Under the pieces are notes generated by a model. The model had not been told where the DNA came from. It searched no databases and saw nothing but the letters and a program-made list of their open reading frames with translations. A stretch of DNA of 64,000 bases from Stratiolaelaps scimitus (taxonomy: Eukaryota > Arthropoda > Arachnida > Mesostigmata > Laelapidae), in NCBI GenBank assembly GCA_019614645.1, contig JABWDB010000047.1:62001-126000 (forward strand), in the 5' to 3' direction. The position numbers and the translations under genes were made by a program. Of this stretch, positions 42,653-56,245 are shown one piece after another. Each line of letters begins with the position of its first letter. Within the stretch, counting starts at the first letter, position 1.

Positions 42653-44188
42653 ATAATTATTATTAAGTATCCTATTGGGTCTGTTCGTTGTCAGTTGCCG
42701 TCTCGGAAATGCAGTATATCACCCAGATACATACGCTTCACGCAAGCTTAACTATTTACAGACATCGCGCTCAACTCAAATTTAACACACAGTTTCCTCT
42801 AAACAATAAAACAGCGTTGAGCATCCTTCCGATTTGAACTCTCTATCGGATATAATCTACCCATGATAATTGTCTGCGTTGATTATAATGTAATTTCATC
42901 AAGTGAGATAATGATTGGGATAGCGAGTAGTAATGACACTAGGGTCACAATTTGGACACGAAATTCGAATGTAACAATTTTGCCAACCAGGAGAACATAG
43001 TGTACTTTCCGAAGAAACGCTCAACCTTCAAATGTGTAACGAATGCATTTGACGCGAATGTTCACAGCTAATCCTTCACTTGCTACTGTCACCATTGGAC
43101 ATCCTCACACATACACACACACGCACACACATTAATATTTATACTTAAACCATGGCATAATTTCATACAGCTGCTATTTATACTCCACTACGTGGAGTTG
43201 ATCATCTCGATGTGCTCTGGCGACGTTAGCACCCTAGCTCCGACTTTCCAGCGACCAGGTCCAGTCTTGTTGATCAGACGCGCATCATTGTTATGGATAA
43301 CACCACACGACGAACACAGCAGCGCGTCCGCTCATTCATCCAAGCCAGCGCTCGTTCGAGGAGGTTCGAGATTCGAATGATATTCGTCCCCGAGCTTACG
43401 ATCAACCGAAGCATGCAAAACATACAAGCTGTGTAACATACAAGGCGTATGCCTGTTCTACTGCGTTCGCTATATTTCGAGAGTTCATTCAGGCATGAGT
43501 CGTTTGTACGGCGTGAATCGTTGGAGACAAGACGAACTGATATGAACTTCAAGTCAAATAGCAACTGAATTATGCGCGGCCTTTTTGTTTCTCCATATTG
43601 TCCATATAGTCGTTGGCATGAATGACAGATTCCATTGTTGTTTATTTTTTTGCAGATAGAGGTTTGAACCATGTTTGTATTTGTGGTTGAAATTTAGGCC
43701 AGGTTGTGTGTGCGTTTGTCACCTGAGGTCTCCCGTCTGCCATGATATTGCACGGCGAACCATGCGTTAATGACCATAGAGTGTAGTAGACAACTCATTA
43801 TGGGTGGATGCTGCTCTTCAGGAACTGCTTGGTTGTCGGTCACCGACGGCAACCTCCGCTATCCATCATCCACGCAAGGACAAATGCCATTTCAATAATA
43901 AAAATAATCTCTCTCTCTCTTCCGCGGAGACCGATCCGGAGCCGATGACCGTTCGCATATCTATCGCTGACTTCAGGTAAACTGTGCGGATATGCCGACA
44001 GCGTTTATCCTTTCAGTTGATCCACGCGGCTAATGGATGAGAGGTATTCCTCATGAGGTGCAATCCTGCCGATGATTAGGTTCGATGTCTACCTAAACTA
44101 GGCATACACAGTAACTCGTGATTGAGACTTAGGATACGGATAGTGGTGGTCTGAACAGATGAAAGATGAGGGACACATCGTCATCGGC

Positions 44189-47100
44189 TTAGTTGAGACG
44201 TCCCTTGAATGCGAACAATGCGTCGATCCCGTAAAATGACGCATTTAGAAGGCCCAACACCTGCGAACAGCAATCCACAACACAGGAATCGATTTAGGTT
44301 GCAACATTAGTCCGCGCACACGTTGGGCGCATATGGTCCGACCAGCACTTGCTCTGCAACTTGCGGACAATGGTGTCGAGTTGTATAGAATCATGTGGTT
44401 TCGTTATGCAATTCTATGGGATCGCGTCACCCTTGTATGGGCGAAGAATTTATTGTCAACTATAAAACAGACTGACATAAATGGTTCTGCTGCTCATCCA
44501 TGACGAGAAAGGCACGCAACACAATATCGTAGCGGTATCATAGGCTTAATTGTCTTTTTGAAATAATCATGTTTCTTTCTACATGTCTTTCCAGTGCTAA
44601 TTGAAGTGCAAACATATAGAAATAATGACCAATGGATGATGACTTTCTGCTACGCTTGATTAACGTGTTTCACTTACGCCAGCGGCGATGCCAGCACCAG
44701 CATTTTGGGCGTTCGGCGCTTGTACGACGACAGCCAGAGCTCCACACAAATAATAGACGAACCCAAGTATGTGGTAGTTGAGGTACTGAAAATTCAAATA
44801 TATATATATATATATATGGGAAAAGTTGGCATGAATGATCGACAGATATACTGGAAAAGGTTTGGTTGGTATAGTACATTTTGCACCAGTGTGAGGGACG
44901 ATATCGACAGTTCTTGTACGGCAGTCGATCGGTCTGCATACATTTTGCCTTGCCAAAATGATGCTTTTTATTTTCGCTCACACTGGACGACATTAGCTTG
45001 CACGATGCATATAGTACAGGTCGACGGTGTACTCAAAGCCCTATGCTACTCGGCCCAGCGAAGAACAGCTTTCTGTATCTCCTCAATGTACCTATTGTCC
45101 TTTATATTGATTCCGATGTTTTCTCTATTAACATTTCGCTATTTCTGCTGATTTGTGATTTGGTTATGCAGCGTTGCTGTTGTTGTTGTTGTTGTTGTGG
45201 CTGTCACTGTCGAACTTACAAAGAGGGTTGTAAGCAACGTCATTCCGGACAGCGATGCCACGCATGAGAACAGCATCAGCGCTGTAATTGTGAAGAAGCA
45301 AAACGCCGTCAGCTGCAGGAAGTGACCCCAGGAGACAGAGCAGGTATAGGGCCAAAATACCAGCAACAGTAGCACAATGAGGCCGGTGAGCTGTAAATGA
45401 GAGGGGATCAAGGTAAATTCGAACAATTAACAAATCGATTTAATAAGCATTTAAGCAATTAACTGAGCAATAATTTTCCACTATGTCAAATCTGAAGCAA
45501 TGATAAAATTATGAAGCAGATCCATTGTCGTCAAAAATGAGGTAGATATTCCAGAAATTCTACCACAACTATTACTGCTGTATACTACAGTACGTAATAG
45601 ATTGATTGATTTTCTGACATCTGCGTTGGTACTGCTCCTCTCACTCTCACCATGTTGTTAGGAAAGCACCGTCTTGTCTTCGGCTCGGAAGACTCTATTA
45701 AAATCGGATTGACGACATTTACAATCTAAACACGAAGCAGCACTCGTCACACTTGCACAGATGTGACACAAAGAAAAAAACAACCAGACAATATCAGTAA
45801 TGGCGATAGGGAGAATGAAATGAACTAGACATTTTTCTGCAATAAATTAATGGCATACACATTTATGATTCCCGGCGTGTCACCTTACTGTCCTAGGCCG
45901 ACTGTTGCCTTCTAACTAGAAACTTTATCAAGGACTTTAACTGGAAATACACGTACGGACGTGTATTTCTAGTTAAAGTCCTTGATAGTTATTGGTCATG
46001 ACATGAACTAATACTATTTGCGGAAGGCTACAAAGTAATAACAATGTTTGACAAATTAACAAAACACTATTACAAGCGCACGAGCAGATCTCAACCGAAT
46101 GCGAGTACCGGCGGTAAAATTCTATTCATATATGTGATAGTACTTAATGAGGCTTCTTTCAGTTCACACGTAAACACACAATTCGTATTCTATACGAAAT
46201 GGGGTAAATGTGTGCCGTTGTCCTTGTTGCTGCTTAGTCTCGGCGTTGCTACGCCTCACGTTAAATGTCACTAAAAGTGGCATATCCTTTTTAGTAGGGT
46301 GTTGTACTGAATCTCAATTGTGCAACATATTGGAAGCATCGCATGGATGTCATGCAAACCATCTGCGAAAGTATCAAGTCATGATTAGGCTACAGGACGG
46401 AGGATAACTATTGGCATCGAGAGGAGGCTGTGAATATCTACCAGCAAGACACGACGCGTGATGTTTTTATTAATTAGCGAAAATCTCTCTATAGCTTCTT
46501 ACGAGAGCGGGTGATTTTACCGAACCACAACGATACCTGGCACTGTATGGAACAGGCATGTGTTGATAATTTAGACCAGCGGTGTTCCTGTTGCATTGAA
46601 AACTCTTTCTATTGAACTACTCAAATTTAGAAGCTCGCTGATGGCTTAAGCGGATTTTCGCATTGGTGTCCACCTACAGATTCATAACCGCGATTAGGAT
46701 AACGCGTTTTTCAACGGCGGTCGTCAACCCAGAATACACCAGTATCCATTTGAGTCCAGCAACCAGCGAGACCCCGAGTGTATCTAATGTAATACTTTAG
46801 ATGAATGAGATTGATGTCTCCTCGGCCTGCGTTAGCACTGCCACAAAGCACGCATACAAAATGCTCGTGTCATTTTCAAGCTATTCAGGTCGTCCTAAAT
46901 GATGACATTCGATGACTCTAGACAGCTGTCGAAACCTTTTTGGCTAAGATCAAAGTGTAGCTGTGACTGCGATGAGAGTGACTCGCGACCTGTCTCGTGT
47001 AGACAATTTCATCTACATAGATTAGTTCTTTTTTCGCACTTGTTTGCGATACAACGATGTTTCTGCTAGGCGATGTCTCTACAGTGTCGAATATTGTACA

Positions 47101-50100
47101 ATACTCTGTATATTAAATCACCCACGTTGGATAGGTCTGTTGTCACGGCTGGATTTCGATCTGTGGCTTCTGGCTTTTCACAGGAGAGACATCTCTACAT
47201 TGTCGTAGTGTAGGAACGATACCGTTGAGCAGTTGCCCGGTGTATGAACTGGCACGTGGTATACACACAGCCAACTCTCTCTCTCTCTCTCCCGTTCTCT
47301 CGCTTGAAATCAGCACCGCAACTACCGAAATCCGATGGTGATACGAGCCTGGCAGTTATGCTAGATTCTAATATTTTGCGTGTGCCTTTTCGCCCTTTGC
47401 TGCGATGGTGGCGACGGTGGCGGTTAACTAGTGATGCTGATGATAGGGATTGAAAATTGAACCGAACAAGAGTCCCTACCAACTGCTCTATAGCTAACGT
47501 GTTTGTGCGTGCGTTCACTAGACGATTATTGTTGGGTCCATACCAAGTATCAGTCGCTCTTGGAACAGTTGATTAAATGACCTACAACATTTATCTGTTC
47601 GATATACGTGAGAGCTACGTGTAGTTGTCCAATTACTGGATTGGGCTAATCAATCTAGAATTAACGAATTTTGAATACTCAAAGGTCGGTGAAGAATCTA
47701 TGATTTGATAAAATTTCGAATTATTACACCGGCCGATCAATCTATACAGTCGCAGGTATTCGTTTCAATGCAAGGAATTAACTCAATCTGAAATGCCATG
47801 TGAAAAATCAATAAAACACTCCTAAAAAGTGTAAGTGCTGTCCACCAGAACTAACAGTCATGAAACTGATTCTAGTAGAGGGTTGGTTGATTTTTTATTA
47901 CACACCAAGTACAAGATGTTCACCAAATCACGCATCTACATAGGAGACTAATCCACAAGTTTGACAAGTTTGTTTTTGGAAGTGACCTACGCTATGAAAA
48001 TAAGCAAATTGCATGCGATTTGCAACTTCGAAAGCGTCGGGCTCCGCTTTGCCACCCGTCGGGTCGCATAACCCTACGAGCACACATTTTACTATCAAAT
48101 TTGTATATTGCTCCCGGCAGAAACGTCCGCAAACTGCTGACAACATTATCTCGAAATTCGTCGCGTTCCTATTAGACCGAAACTCCTACTCTTTTATCTC
48201 GGAGGTTCGACACAGATCGGACAGTGAGAGAGGATAATTCAAGCGCGAAGTAGAAGGCCATAATTCGACAAGGTCTGATATTAACGATAATTATGCTTGT
48301 GATGGTACAAAATGAACCTAAAACGAGTGAGTGTTATGCCTTTCAGATAGAACCGCGTACGCCAGCGACCCTCCCCGCCCGAAGCAAGTCTTTAATACTC
48401 AATGACTTAGTCTGGTATGTGACCAATGGTAGGCAGGCCGTCATCGAGCGATGAGGTCGTCCTGCACAGGGTCCCGACTTCCTCCCGTGACGACCTCCGG
48501 CATCGAGTTCTAGGGCGATGTATGTGTGTGTGCAATGCACAAAAAGGCCACTTGTTACTATGGCCCATACCAATGAATTCGATATATCGTCATCTTGAAA
48601 TAGTAGCTGCTAGTAGTGACCCGGTATGATGTCTATGATTGATTTATTTGTCGTACACATGTCGGTCCATACTAAGAATAGCACTTGTGGTCGACAAAAC
48701 CTCGGATTTCAATCAGACAAAGATGATCAGGCATGGTGTACAAGTCGGACAACATCTAATCATTCAGTGTCCAACCGCAGATGTACACACACACACACGC
48801 ACATCCTCTCACAAATATCCAGGTGCCAACAGAGTTCAAAAGCAGAGATTGTATTGTGCGTAGTGTGCGTGGTGAGAGCTACCAATATGACGATCCGAAG
48901 CATTTGCAAGGGACTAAAATGAATTTGGTTCACTCTATCTATCTGCAGCAAGTCTGTGTACATAGAGAAGTGGATTAAATCATGCAAACCGATCCACCTC
49001 TCTTGCTCGACAAGCCCCGGTGTATTTGAGTCCTCGAAAGCATTTTTTCAAGTCATATCATACGTGCCACTCCCGGGGATCCCCAACAACTAGCTGCTAG
49101 TTGTGTATTCCTTGCGTTTATAAATAAATCAAATTTATTCATTTTATAAATAAATCGATAAATCGTTTTAAAACAGGACCAGTAACTTCGAATGTTTGCC
49201 AGCAATTAGCATCGCGCATAGCCTAAAATGTCAATAGGATGCGACAGATGCCGTAGGCGTACCATTTCCATAATGTTTTCAAATTTCACGTCAACACGAA
49301 TGAACAATGGTTATCGAAGAACAAAAGTCAAAAATGGATTCACACCGTTCGCTGATTCCGCTATCGGACAGTTGGGCGCACCAACGTCTATTCGAAATAA
49401 ACTTCATATGACGTGCTGTTTGCACTTGTCTCTTCATATTTTTCATTTTTACTATATTATTTACTTTTTTTTTAACCTCTACCGCCAAGCTCAAGATTCC
49501 GACCACTATCGTGCGGCCTCTTCCAGCCTAAAAATACGCTGGATATCCCGAGCCATGCTATTAGATATGTTTATGGATGCCACGATAACAAGCGCATAGT
49601 TTAGTCCGTATAGCAGCGTTCGTTTCGTTTCATTAAAAGCGGCAAACGCCGCGCGAGTAGAAGCGGCTGCCTCGTCGACCAGTAAACACGGCTCATGTCA
49701 AATGTCAAGGAGCACGAAAGCAATGAAAGTCCGCCATAAACAAAACAACAAAACGATACCGGAACTACAGTAGCGATATATGCTCTTGGCCGGTACGATA
49801 AATCGTTGGTAAATTCCACTTTTTTTCTCGACGAAATAATACAATGGTTACGAACGTTTATATAGCACCAGGGAGAACGGGACAAACGAATCAACAAGCC
49901 ATCAAGAAAGTAGGATTCGCTCCTATGCCGGTCTCAGCTAAGAAAGGTTGAAGGAAACATGCCTAGGAGAATGATAGCAGGCATCAATAGCACAAATCCT
50001 TGAAACGTAAATATTGAGTCAATTTATGTATCACTTGTATAGCACGCGCACAGTACAGTCGTCAGAATTTCTGCGTAGGCTGACACTGTTGTTTTGGTTT

Positions 50101-50395
50101 GAAGAGAATTTTGGCCAATTCCTGTTTGGCTTGGCAACAAACGACCCCAGTAAAAATGGGTATGTTTTCGCATTTTTCCTTCGAGAAAAACGATTTCGAA
50201 AAGAAATAGCTGCTATAGTTATTATCTGTGCTGTACTTAAAAGTTCAGTAAGCAGAACCAAAATGATCTTACCATCTGGGCAACCTTGAGCCACCCGTTA
50301 ATGGTACGCAAATAGCCAGTATTGAGGCTGAGGTATCCATTTGAGGTGGTTCCTGTGACCGTCGTGGTGGTGGTAACCTGTGAACGAGTCTGCAT
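44189..50395 (-). CDS. MARVEL-domain (CMTM/plasmolipin-like) four-pass membrane protein
   Basis: MARVEL proteins sit in vesicle and apposed membranes and act in membrane traffic; the substrate or partner here is unknown. Exons on -: 50395-50273, 45390-45220, 44785-44678, 44260-44189 (TAA), all phase 0, 157 residues, a typical size for the family. The N-terminal 41 residues are Thr-rich (TRSQVTTTTTVTGTT) and lead to a pre-membrane helix (YLRTINGWLKVAQM). Four hydrophobic spans follow: LTGLIVLLLLVFWPYTC, LQLTAFCFFTITALMLFS, ILGFVYYLCGALAVVVQA and VLGLLNASFYGIDALFAF. The last two match the usual MARVEL TM3 and TM4 pattern. The protein ends KGRLN. Intron 1 is about 4.9 kb and contains a near-perfect inverted repeat. 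The exact ortholog among CMTM, plasmolipin and insect singles-bar types cannot be decided by eye. Confidence 0.88.
45926..45987. repeat. Near-perfect 29-bp inverted repeat (hairpin)
   Basis: Arm 45926-45954 (starts TATCAAGGACTTTAACT) and arm 45959-45987 are reverse complements with one mismatch in 29, separated by only 4 bp (ACGG). It lies in intron 1 of the CMTM-like gene. It may be a foldback element, a palindromic duplication, or a small-RNA hairpin. Confidence 0.9.
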
Positions 50396-53300
50396 CGTGG
50401 CCGATATCGCGATCTTGCTGCTAACGCTACAACTGATGAATCGAGATCCAAATCAGCAGCAAACGGGCTACGAACAACTCCACGATATAAAGGAACAAAA
50501 TCCAGAGGCTGCTAGGTGGCTGGCAGCTCGATCGCACAGAACTATGCACGTTAACAGGTCGCAATGGAAGCACTGTTTAGTGGTATCCTCGACGAAGCGC
50601 TCCGCTCACAAGGTCCAACAGAGTTTGGATGTTTGGACGTTACAGCCGCCGTCGTTCGCAATCAGCGTTCCCAGGGAGATCGCGGAATCAATTCCGACGT
50701 TGAACGAAGACTTTGTACAAATCGAGAACTCGTCGGTGTACGCCAATCGATGTCTTCCTCGGATATTTTGCTGCGGTTGAAGAAGACCACTGTGTGTAGC
50801 CAGCTGCAGCCGGTGTCAGAGCCTGGTGGGTCTACCCGCTACTGGTCAGAGTGACCTCAAGGGGAAGGCCGTCTACTCGACGGACGACGAATCTGCCGCC
50901 CGCTTGCTGGCTTGCAGGCAGCAGCCTGCCGATGCTTGAGCTAGAGCAGTGAAGACGCTCTACAGTGTTGAAGACGAATAAGAAATAGGACGTTTCGAGT
51001 AGGAAGACGGTTGCCTCCCTGTCCTCGACCAGTGCAAACAGTTGCCGGTTGCAATGGGACAAACGGGACCCTTTGCAGACCCAGGCCTAGATGGCCCCTC
51101 TCAAGCTGGCGGCCGAAACTCTGCCTGTAGGCCGCTCGCTCTCTGAGCCTACATACGGTGGAACCACTAAGCTGCTAGAGGTAGGGCCAGTATAGGGCGT
51201 TCTCTCGGCTCTCAGTAGTTCGGGATCTTCGGCCGCCCGGCTCGTTTCATTGCGCGACCCGCCGGCTTTACCAGCTAAAGGAGGAGAGGGGCGGCGAGGT
51301 AGTTCTTGTTCGCCTATCTGTTCGTTACTATGAGAGCACGAGCACACTACTGTTCAGACATCGCTGGTGCCCGTCGAGGGCAGGCAGACAGGCAGTTGTC
51401 TCCGATAGGCTGGCTTGCTTTAAGCGACTTGCCGCCGCGACGCCAGCAGAATCGGCAATACTAAGCAGCCACTGTACTGGACTAATGGGTTCCGCCGGCA
51501 AACGCCCGCTTGCAGCCTCTCTGAGTGCACTGCGAGAAAGAGCTAGAGCTGTTCGTCATGTAACAATGCTGACGCGAGTTAGTTAACACGATAGGCCAAT
51601 ACCACGTCCGCTGGTCCTTCTTGCCTGTTCTCTGTGGCCGCCGCTGCCGCCTCCTTGAACGTACATCTGAATAGCTCGGCTGCACGATGACTTTCGAGCA
51701 GTGAGCGCTCTCCCGTTGTCGTCGTCGTCGTCGCGGGTGCCGCTTTTTTCACATTTCGTGCAGAGAGATCTGGAGAGAGGGCCCTACTGCTGCTCAGGTT
51801 AATGCAAGAAGCGAATCACTCGTTTACACATTGACACATGCTGCCAGCGGGTTCACACACAGTCCGCAGACGACATCGTCTCAGTGGCGCGCCGGCGGGG
51901 TGCCGCTCGTTCGGTTCGCTAGCGAGTTGCTGGGTCAGCTTTTGATCAGGCGGCCAGTGAGTGTTGAGTTTTCGCTCAGCTTGCGTGTAGGCTGAACCCG
52001 CTCTAGGTACCCTCTAGACCGCCACCGTCACAGAGTCTTGCTAGACATTGGCCGCCGTCAGGGTATGTGCCTAACTTCGTCAGTAACGTACACGCCCAGC
52101 TCGATCTCTGTCACTTTCACGTTACACGACACTGTCATCTCTTGCCGTCGTCAATAGGTCGTGGACATCGCTGGTTGATACATGCCCCCTGACTGTCTAA
52201 CCCGATCCAGTTGATGACCCGCTACTATCGATACTATAATTACTACACATATGTACGGAGACAGACCGTTGCCGTCAAACAGCAGCACTTTCAACTAGTA
52301 CATCTACAGATCTATTCTGCTGCTGTGCTATGGAAGACAAAACCGAGGACGGCTGAACGGCGCTCGTTTTGTTTGAGTCACTTCGTTCAGTCAGTCAATG
52401 AGATTGTCAACTGAAGGCCAAGTGGCGGACAACGCTAACTTAAGCACGATCACTCAGAGGTCGCGGTGGCGAATAGCAATGCTAATAATAACAGCGTCGA
52501 GCCGCCTTGAGGGGTCACAATTACAGCTTACGCAGTGTCGTATACCAAATTCGTTGTCCCCGGGCGACGCCCGATGTTAAAACTCGTTGATTCCTGTTGC
52601 AGCAGTAATACTTGCACGTCTGCCGACTTCCGCTAACAGATCGGCCGAGCTTGGGTAAGTGGCGGTTTTATCGTTGGCTCGTCCTGACCTGTTAGCAGGT
52701 TGCCTTGGTTATTCGAAGATGGGCACTTCTTCCGACTCTTTTCGCTGCTTAGACACACAGCCGATATTCACCTGCCGACCGCGCAGATTTCACGGTGCTA
52801 CCTTCAGCCGCACTCCGTATTCTTTGATGTCACTGGAGACCACACTCAACTGCGTATAACTCTTTCCTTCACTTGTTACACTACACTTGACACAACAAAA
52901 TAGCCATCATAACAACACAGCTACGGCTCCAACAGGTTCCGTCGCCACGGCTTCTATTGCTGCCACCACCACCGCTACCATCACTTACTGCTGCGACAGC
53001 CAGAACAGCCAATGCCGCCGCTGGCCATTGACGTTCGCCTGCCCGGCCACGGGTTGTTATTGTACGAGGCTGACGTTCGACTCTCCCCAATGGGCGATGC
53101 TTTGCCGCTGTAGACCCCGAGCAAATGAGGAGCTAGTGGGTATATGTGTGTCTGTGTGTGTGTGCGTCCGCGTGTGAGGATGCTCGAGGGAGAGAGAGAG
53201 AGTGTGTGGAGCAAAGTCAATGATAGTGCGGACACAAAGATGACACCACCAGCACTGACACAAGCGCCGTCATCGCTGGCGAAGCAGATATCAACGAGAC

Positions 53301-53853
53301 TTCTGCGATGGCTTGTTTGCCGAATCAGCACTACGTCTGTCACTGGTGGTAGCAGCAGCAACAGGAGAAGCACGCGGCTCCCGTTTGCGACTGCCTAGGA
53401 GCGCTGCTGTTGCTCGTCGGCGGCTGTTGCCGGGCCGTCGTTCGCCGTCGATCGGAGACGACCAACACCAACAACGGCATCCAACTGCACCCAGACACGA
53501 ACGGCATGAAGCAGCGCATGTCGGCTACTTGGGCCAGAGTTAGGCAGAGTTGGATCGGGTAGATGTGATGCGATGGACTGAGTATCGACAGAAAGGCCCC
53601 GTGAAAATCGTTTCGCGGGCCGTAACCGTAGTTGTCGTAGGAGATACATCGCCCTCATCGTGGCGCCTTTGCATTTCATAGGAGACATAGCATGCAGACA
53701 GTGATCCGAAGCGGTTTTGAAGAATTTTTCGTGTCTGTCACAGACACTGATATCGTTGGCGCGTCTGAGTATCTTGGACGTGTGTCTCTACTACGCTGGT
53801 CAGACAATATGCTCGAGAGACAACGAGACCGAATGAAAGAAACCTCCAGTTCA

Positions 53854-53902
53854 ATGCGCTGCCCTGCCCTTCGCTTAAAAAAGCCAGGGCAGGGCAGCGC
53901 AT
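53854..53902. repeat. Perfect 17-bp inverted repeat with 15-bp loop
   Basis: ATGCGCTGCCCTGCCCT (53854-53870) is the exact reverse complement of 53886-53902; the loop is TCGCTTAAAAAAGCC. G+C-rich arms would make a very stable hairpin. Confidence 0.9.
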
Positions 53903-55810
53903 GCTCTCTTCAACATACGATCATCACGGCAATTTGGCGTGGTGATCATCACGAACGAATACACACGCATGCCGCTGGACCGGCGGTTTTCTAGAGATAA
54001 ATTAGCGACTGTAGATTTGAAGGGTTGCTTTATAGACGAAATTGAAAATTAGCGACATCGAGTTCTTTTTGACGCAGATGTCTGTAAATGGCAAATCTCT
54101 TTGTAGACCGAGCGTGCTATCTCTATAAGTGACGTTTACAGAGATAAATCAGAGTGTAGCTTTGTGGGTTACATGATGCGTGATGCTGCCGAGTTTGAAA
54201 CAACCCCGGGGCTTGCGATTGATACAAATTGTATTATTAAAGTTAAGCAATATCAAGCGTCGTCTGGGGTCAATACCCTTGTATTTGACGCATCGCCTAT
54301 AGAACTCTATGTATGTACATAATATCACGTAATTACCGGTAGGAGGATGCATTGGTGTCGACCCTTGCTTTACAAGTTTTGAAGTCCTCGATACCTCGGT
54401 ATAGAAGATGCGGAAATGCAGCCTGGGCAGCCTAGACAGAATTGGTCTATGTAGTATAGCCTTAATACATATTATGTGTATATTGAGAAGAGTTTTCAGT
54501 TCTTTTTTTCAGCAAACCTCGACCCCGATCTTGCAATATGATTAACAAAGACTGGCATGGATTCATCTTCAACATATGAGAACCTTGTCGGACGGCAGAC
54601 CTCATATAATTGCTAGGCGGTATGTCACCGACCACGCGGCCTTGATTGCGCCTTTTACTGCGTTCGTTTCTGCTTGTTGGTCCTTGAAAGGCTCGATTCG
54701 AGGTGCTGGTGACATATGTCTATATATATGTGGCGCACCCAAATCAGGTGGGAGGGCATGTACTCAAGTAGACGGCATTCAGAATGCTATTTTGTGCGAA
54801 TGAGGAAGCGGGCCTACTCGAAGTCTCTGTATCGCGTCAACACTTAAGATTAAGCTGATGCATAGTTTAGACAGAGGACCCTAAAGGAAATATGAATAGA
54901 TCTCACTCAGGGTGTGCCGTACAGTACAGATAGCTAAATCACTTCTGTACACAAACTGGCCGACATTGTTTAAAAAAGGAATCTTAACATAAGACAGCAG
55001 GTTAGTGAGTTTCAGTTGAGTTTGCATCATTTTTCCTTGTTTTTCTTTCGAGCTGACACACAGTCAGCTTAAATATTTAACGTCCACGGTACTGCGTTCG
55101 GCATTGCTTCATAAGACGGGCCCCTTTAAATGGTGCAAATGTGCAACGGTTTTCAGCCGGACAGAGAGGAATAAGCTCCTGTTCAAATGCTACTTGTTAT
55201 CGGGATGATCCGACAACTCGTCCCATAGAGTTTGTAGTTTGTCGCAAGCTACCAGCTACGAATCGCACTGCTGACTGCTTCATAGATAGTGAGCATCTAA
55301 TTGAACGACCCATTTAGACATGCAGTCCCGCTCGACGCCTGGAGGCTCGGCAAAATTCGATTTTGGGTGCGGTCAAAGCTCCAGATCTCAGCGATTGCTT
55401 CTCTCTACGAACGTCTAAAAAGCTATACCCATCACGGTGTATACGATAAAGGCGTTCACCACGTCTATCGACCTTGACATTAGCTTAAATACCCAACATA
55501 AGTGCTGGAATGGGTGAAACTGTGTGTACATGTATGCGTGTTTTGTCGGAGCGTGGCTATGAATGGTTTTATCGGTATAGCCATAATCAAATGTTGCCTT
55601 ATTCGACCATAAGCATTTTTTGGCCACTATTGTTGCACATTCGCTTTGTCAATTGTCTCGTACGTGTCGTTCGCGGCCAGGTTCCGCGTGCAGGGACGGC
55701 GGAAAGTGCCAGTATGAACGGTTTCCCTCTCTCACGGTCGTGCAGCTATCAGCTACGGCAGCTGTTTCACCCATACGGCCGACGGGAGTTGTGAAGCCTT
55801 CGCAGGCTTC

Positions 55811-56245
55811 GTGTCGACCCTGTTGTCCTGCTCTACCCTCGGTGTGGCCCGAAATTTAGCACGTCATACTGAAGTGGACTCTCGAGTAGGGTTCGATCGA
55901 GGCCTACCCTTCAACATTGTACAAGATCCCACCCGATTTGCGGGATCCAACTTGTCAAGCAGGAAACGCACTATGAAACGATGGTGTGCAGCTAAGAATT
56001 ATAGCAATTCAAATGTATGCTCGGCCCCACCTCCTGCCAAGATAGGCCGGTCACAGGTCGATAATGTTGTGTCCACAGGGGCATGCGGTGAAGGTGAGCT
56101 GTGGCGTCGTATAGTTACACCGGCGGGATGCATTGGTGACGGCGAAATGGTGGTTCATAATTTAAAATTGCCGCCGGAGATCGTTCGAGATAGCTCTAAG
56201 AGAACACGTCCGCGGCGATTATTTATCAAATCTTATTTCTACTAG
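55811..56245 (+). CDS. Uncharacterised open frame, doubtful
   Basis: An open frame of about 144 codons with no in-frame ATG at its head (listed start is GTG). Segments such as RKRTMKRWCAAKNYSN and the basic end KRTRPRRLFIKSYFY look protein-like, but no domain, signal peptide or splice partner is recognised. It may be an exon of an unknown gene, a degraded repeat or chance. Confidence 0.2.
   Translation: MSTLLSCSTLGVARNLARHTEVDSRVGFDRGLPFNIVQDPTRFAGSNLSSRKRTMKRWCAAKNYSNSNVCSAPPPAKIGRSQVDNVVSTGACGEGELWRRIVTPAGCIGDGEMVVHNLKLPPEIVRDSSKRTRPRRLFIKSYFY

Larger units (their letters stand above)
37358..44188. other. Gene-poor intergenic region, PGM to CMTM-like gene
   Basis: About 6.8 kb, mostly AT-rich. 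It contains a candidate cysteine-rich exon (38716-38930, -), a hairpin (39161-39231), a - strand frame of about 113 codons (40210-40551) with no recognised domain, a poly-G run near 40736 and a long TA tract (42606-42652). The - strand frame at 43274-43672 looks like chance. The part next to 44188 should include the CMTM-like 3' UTR. Confidence 0.5.

Noticed and set aside
50322..50780. 152-codon + frame as a gene divergent from the CMTM-like gene
   Set aside because: It runs antisense through the CMTM-like first exon in a G+C-rich area where long chance frames are common; no domain is seen.
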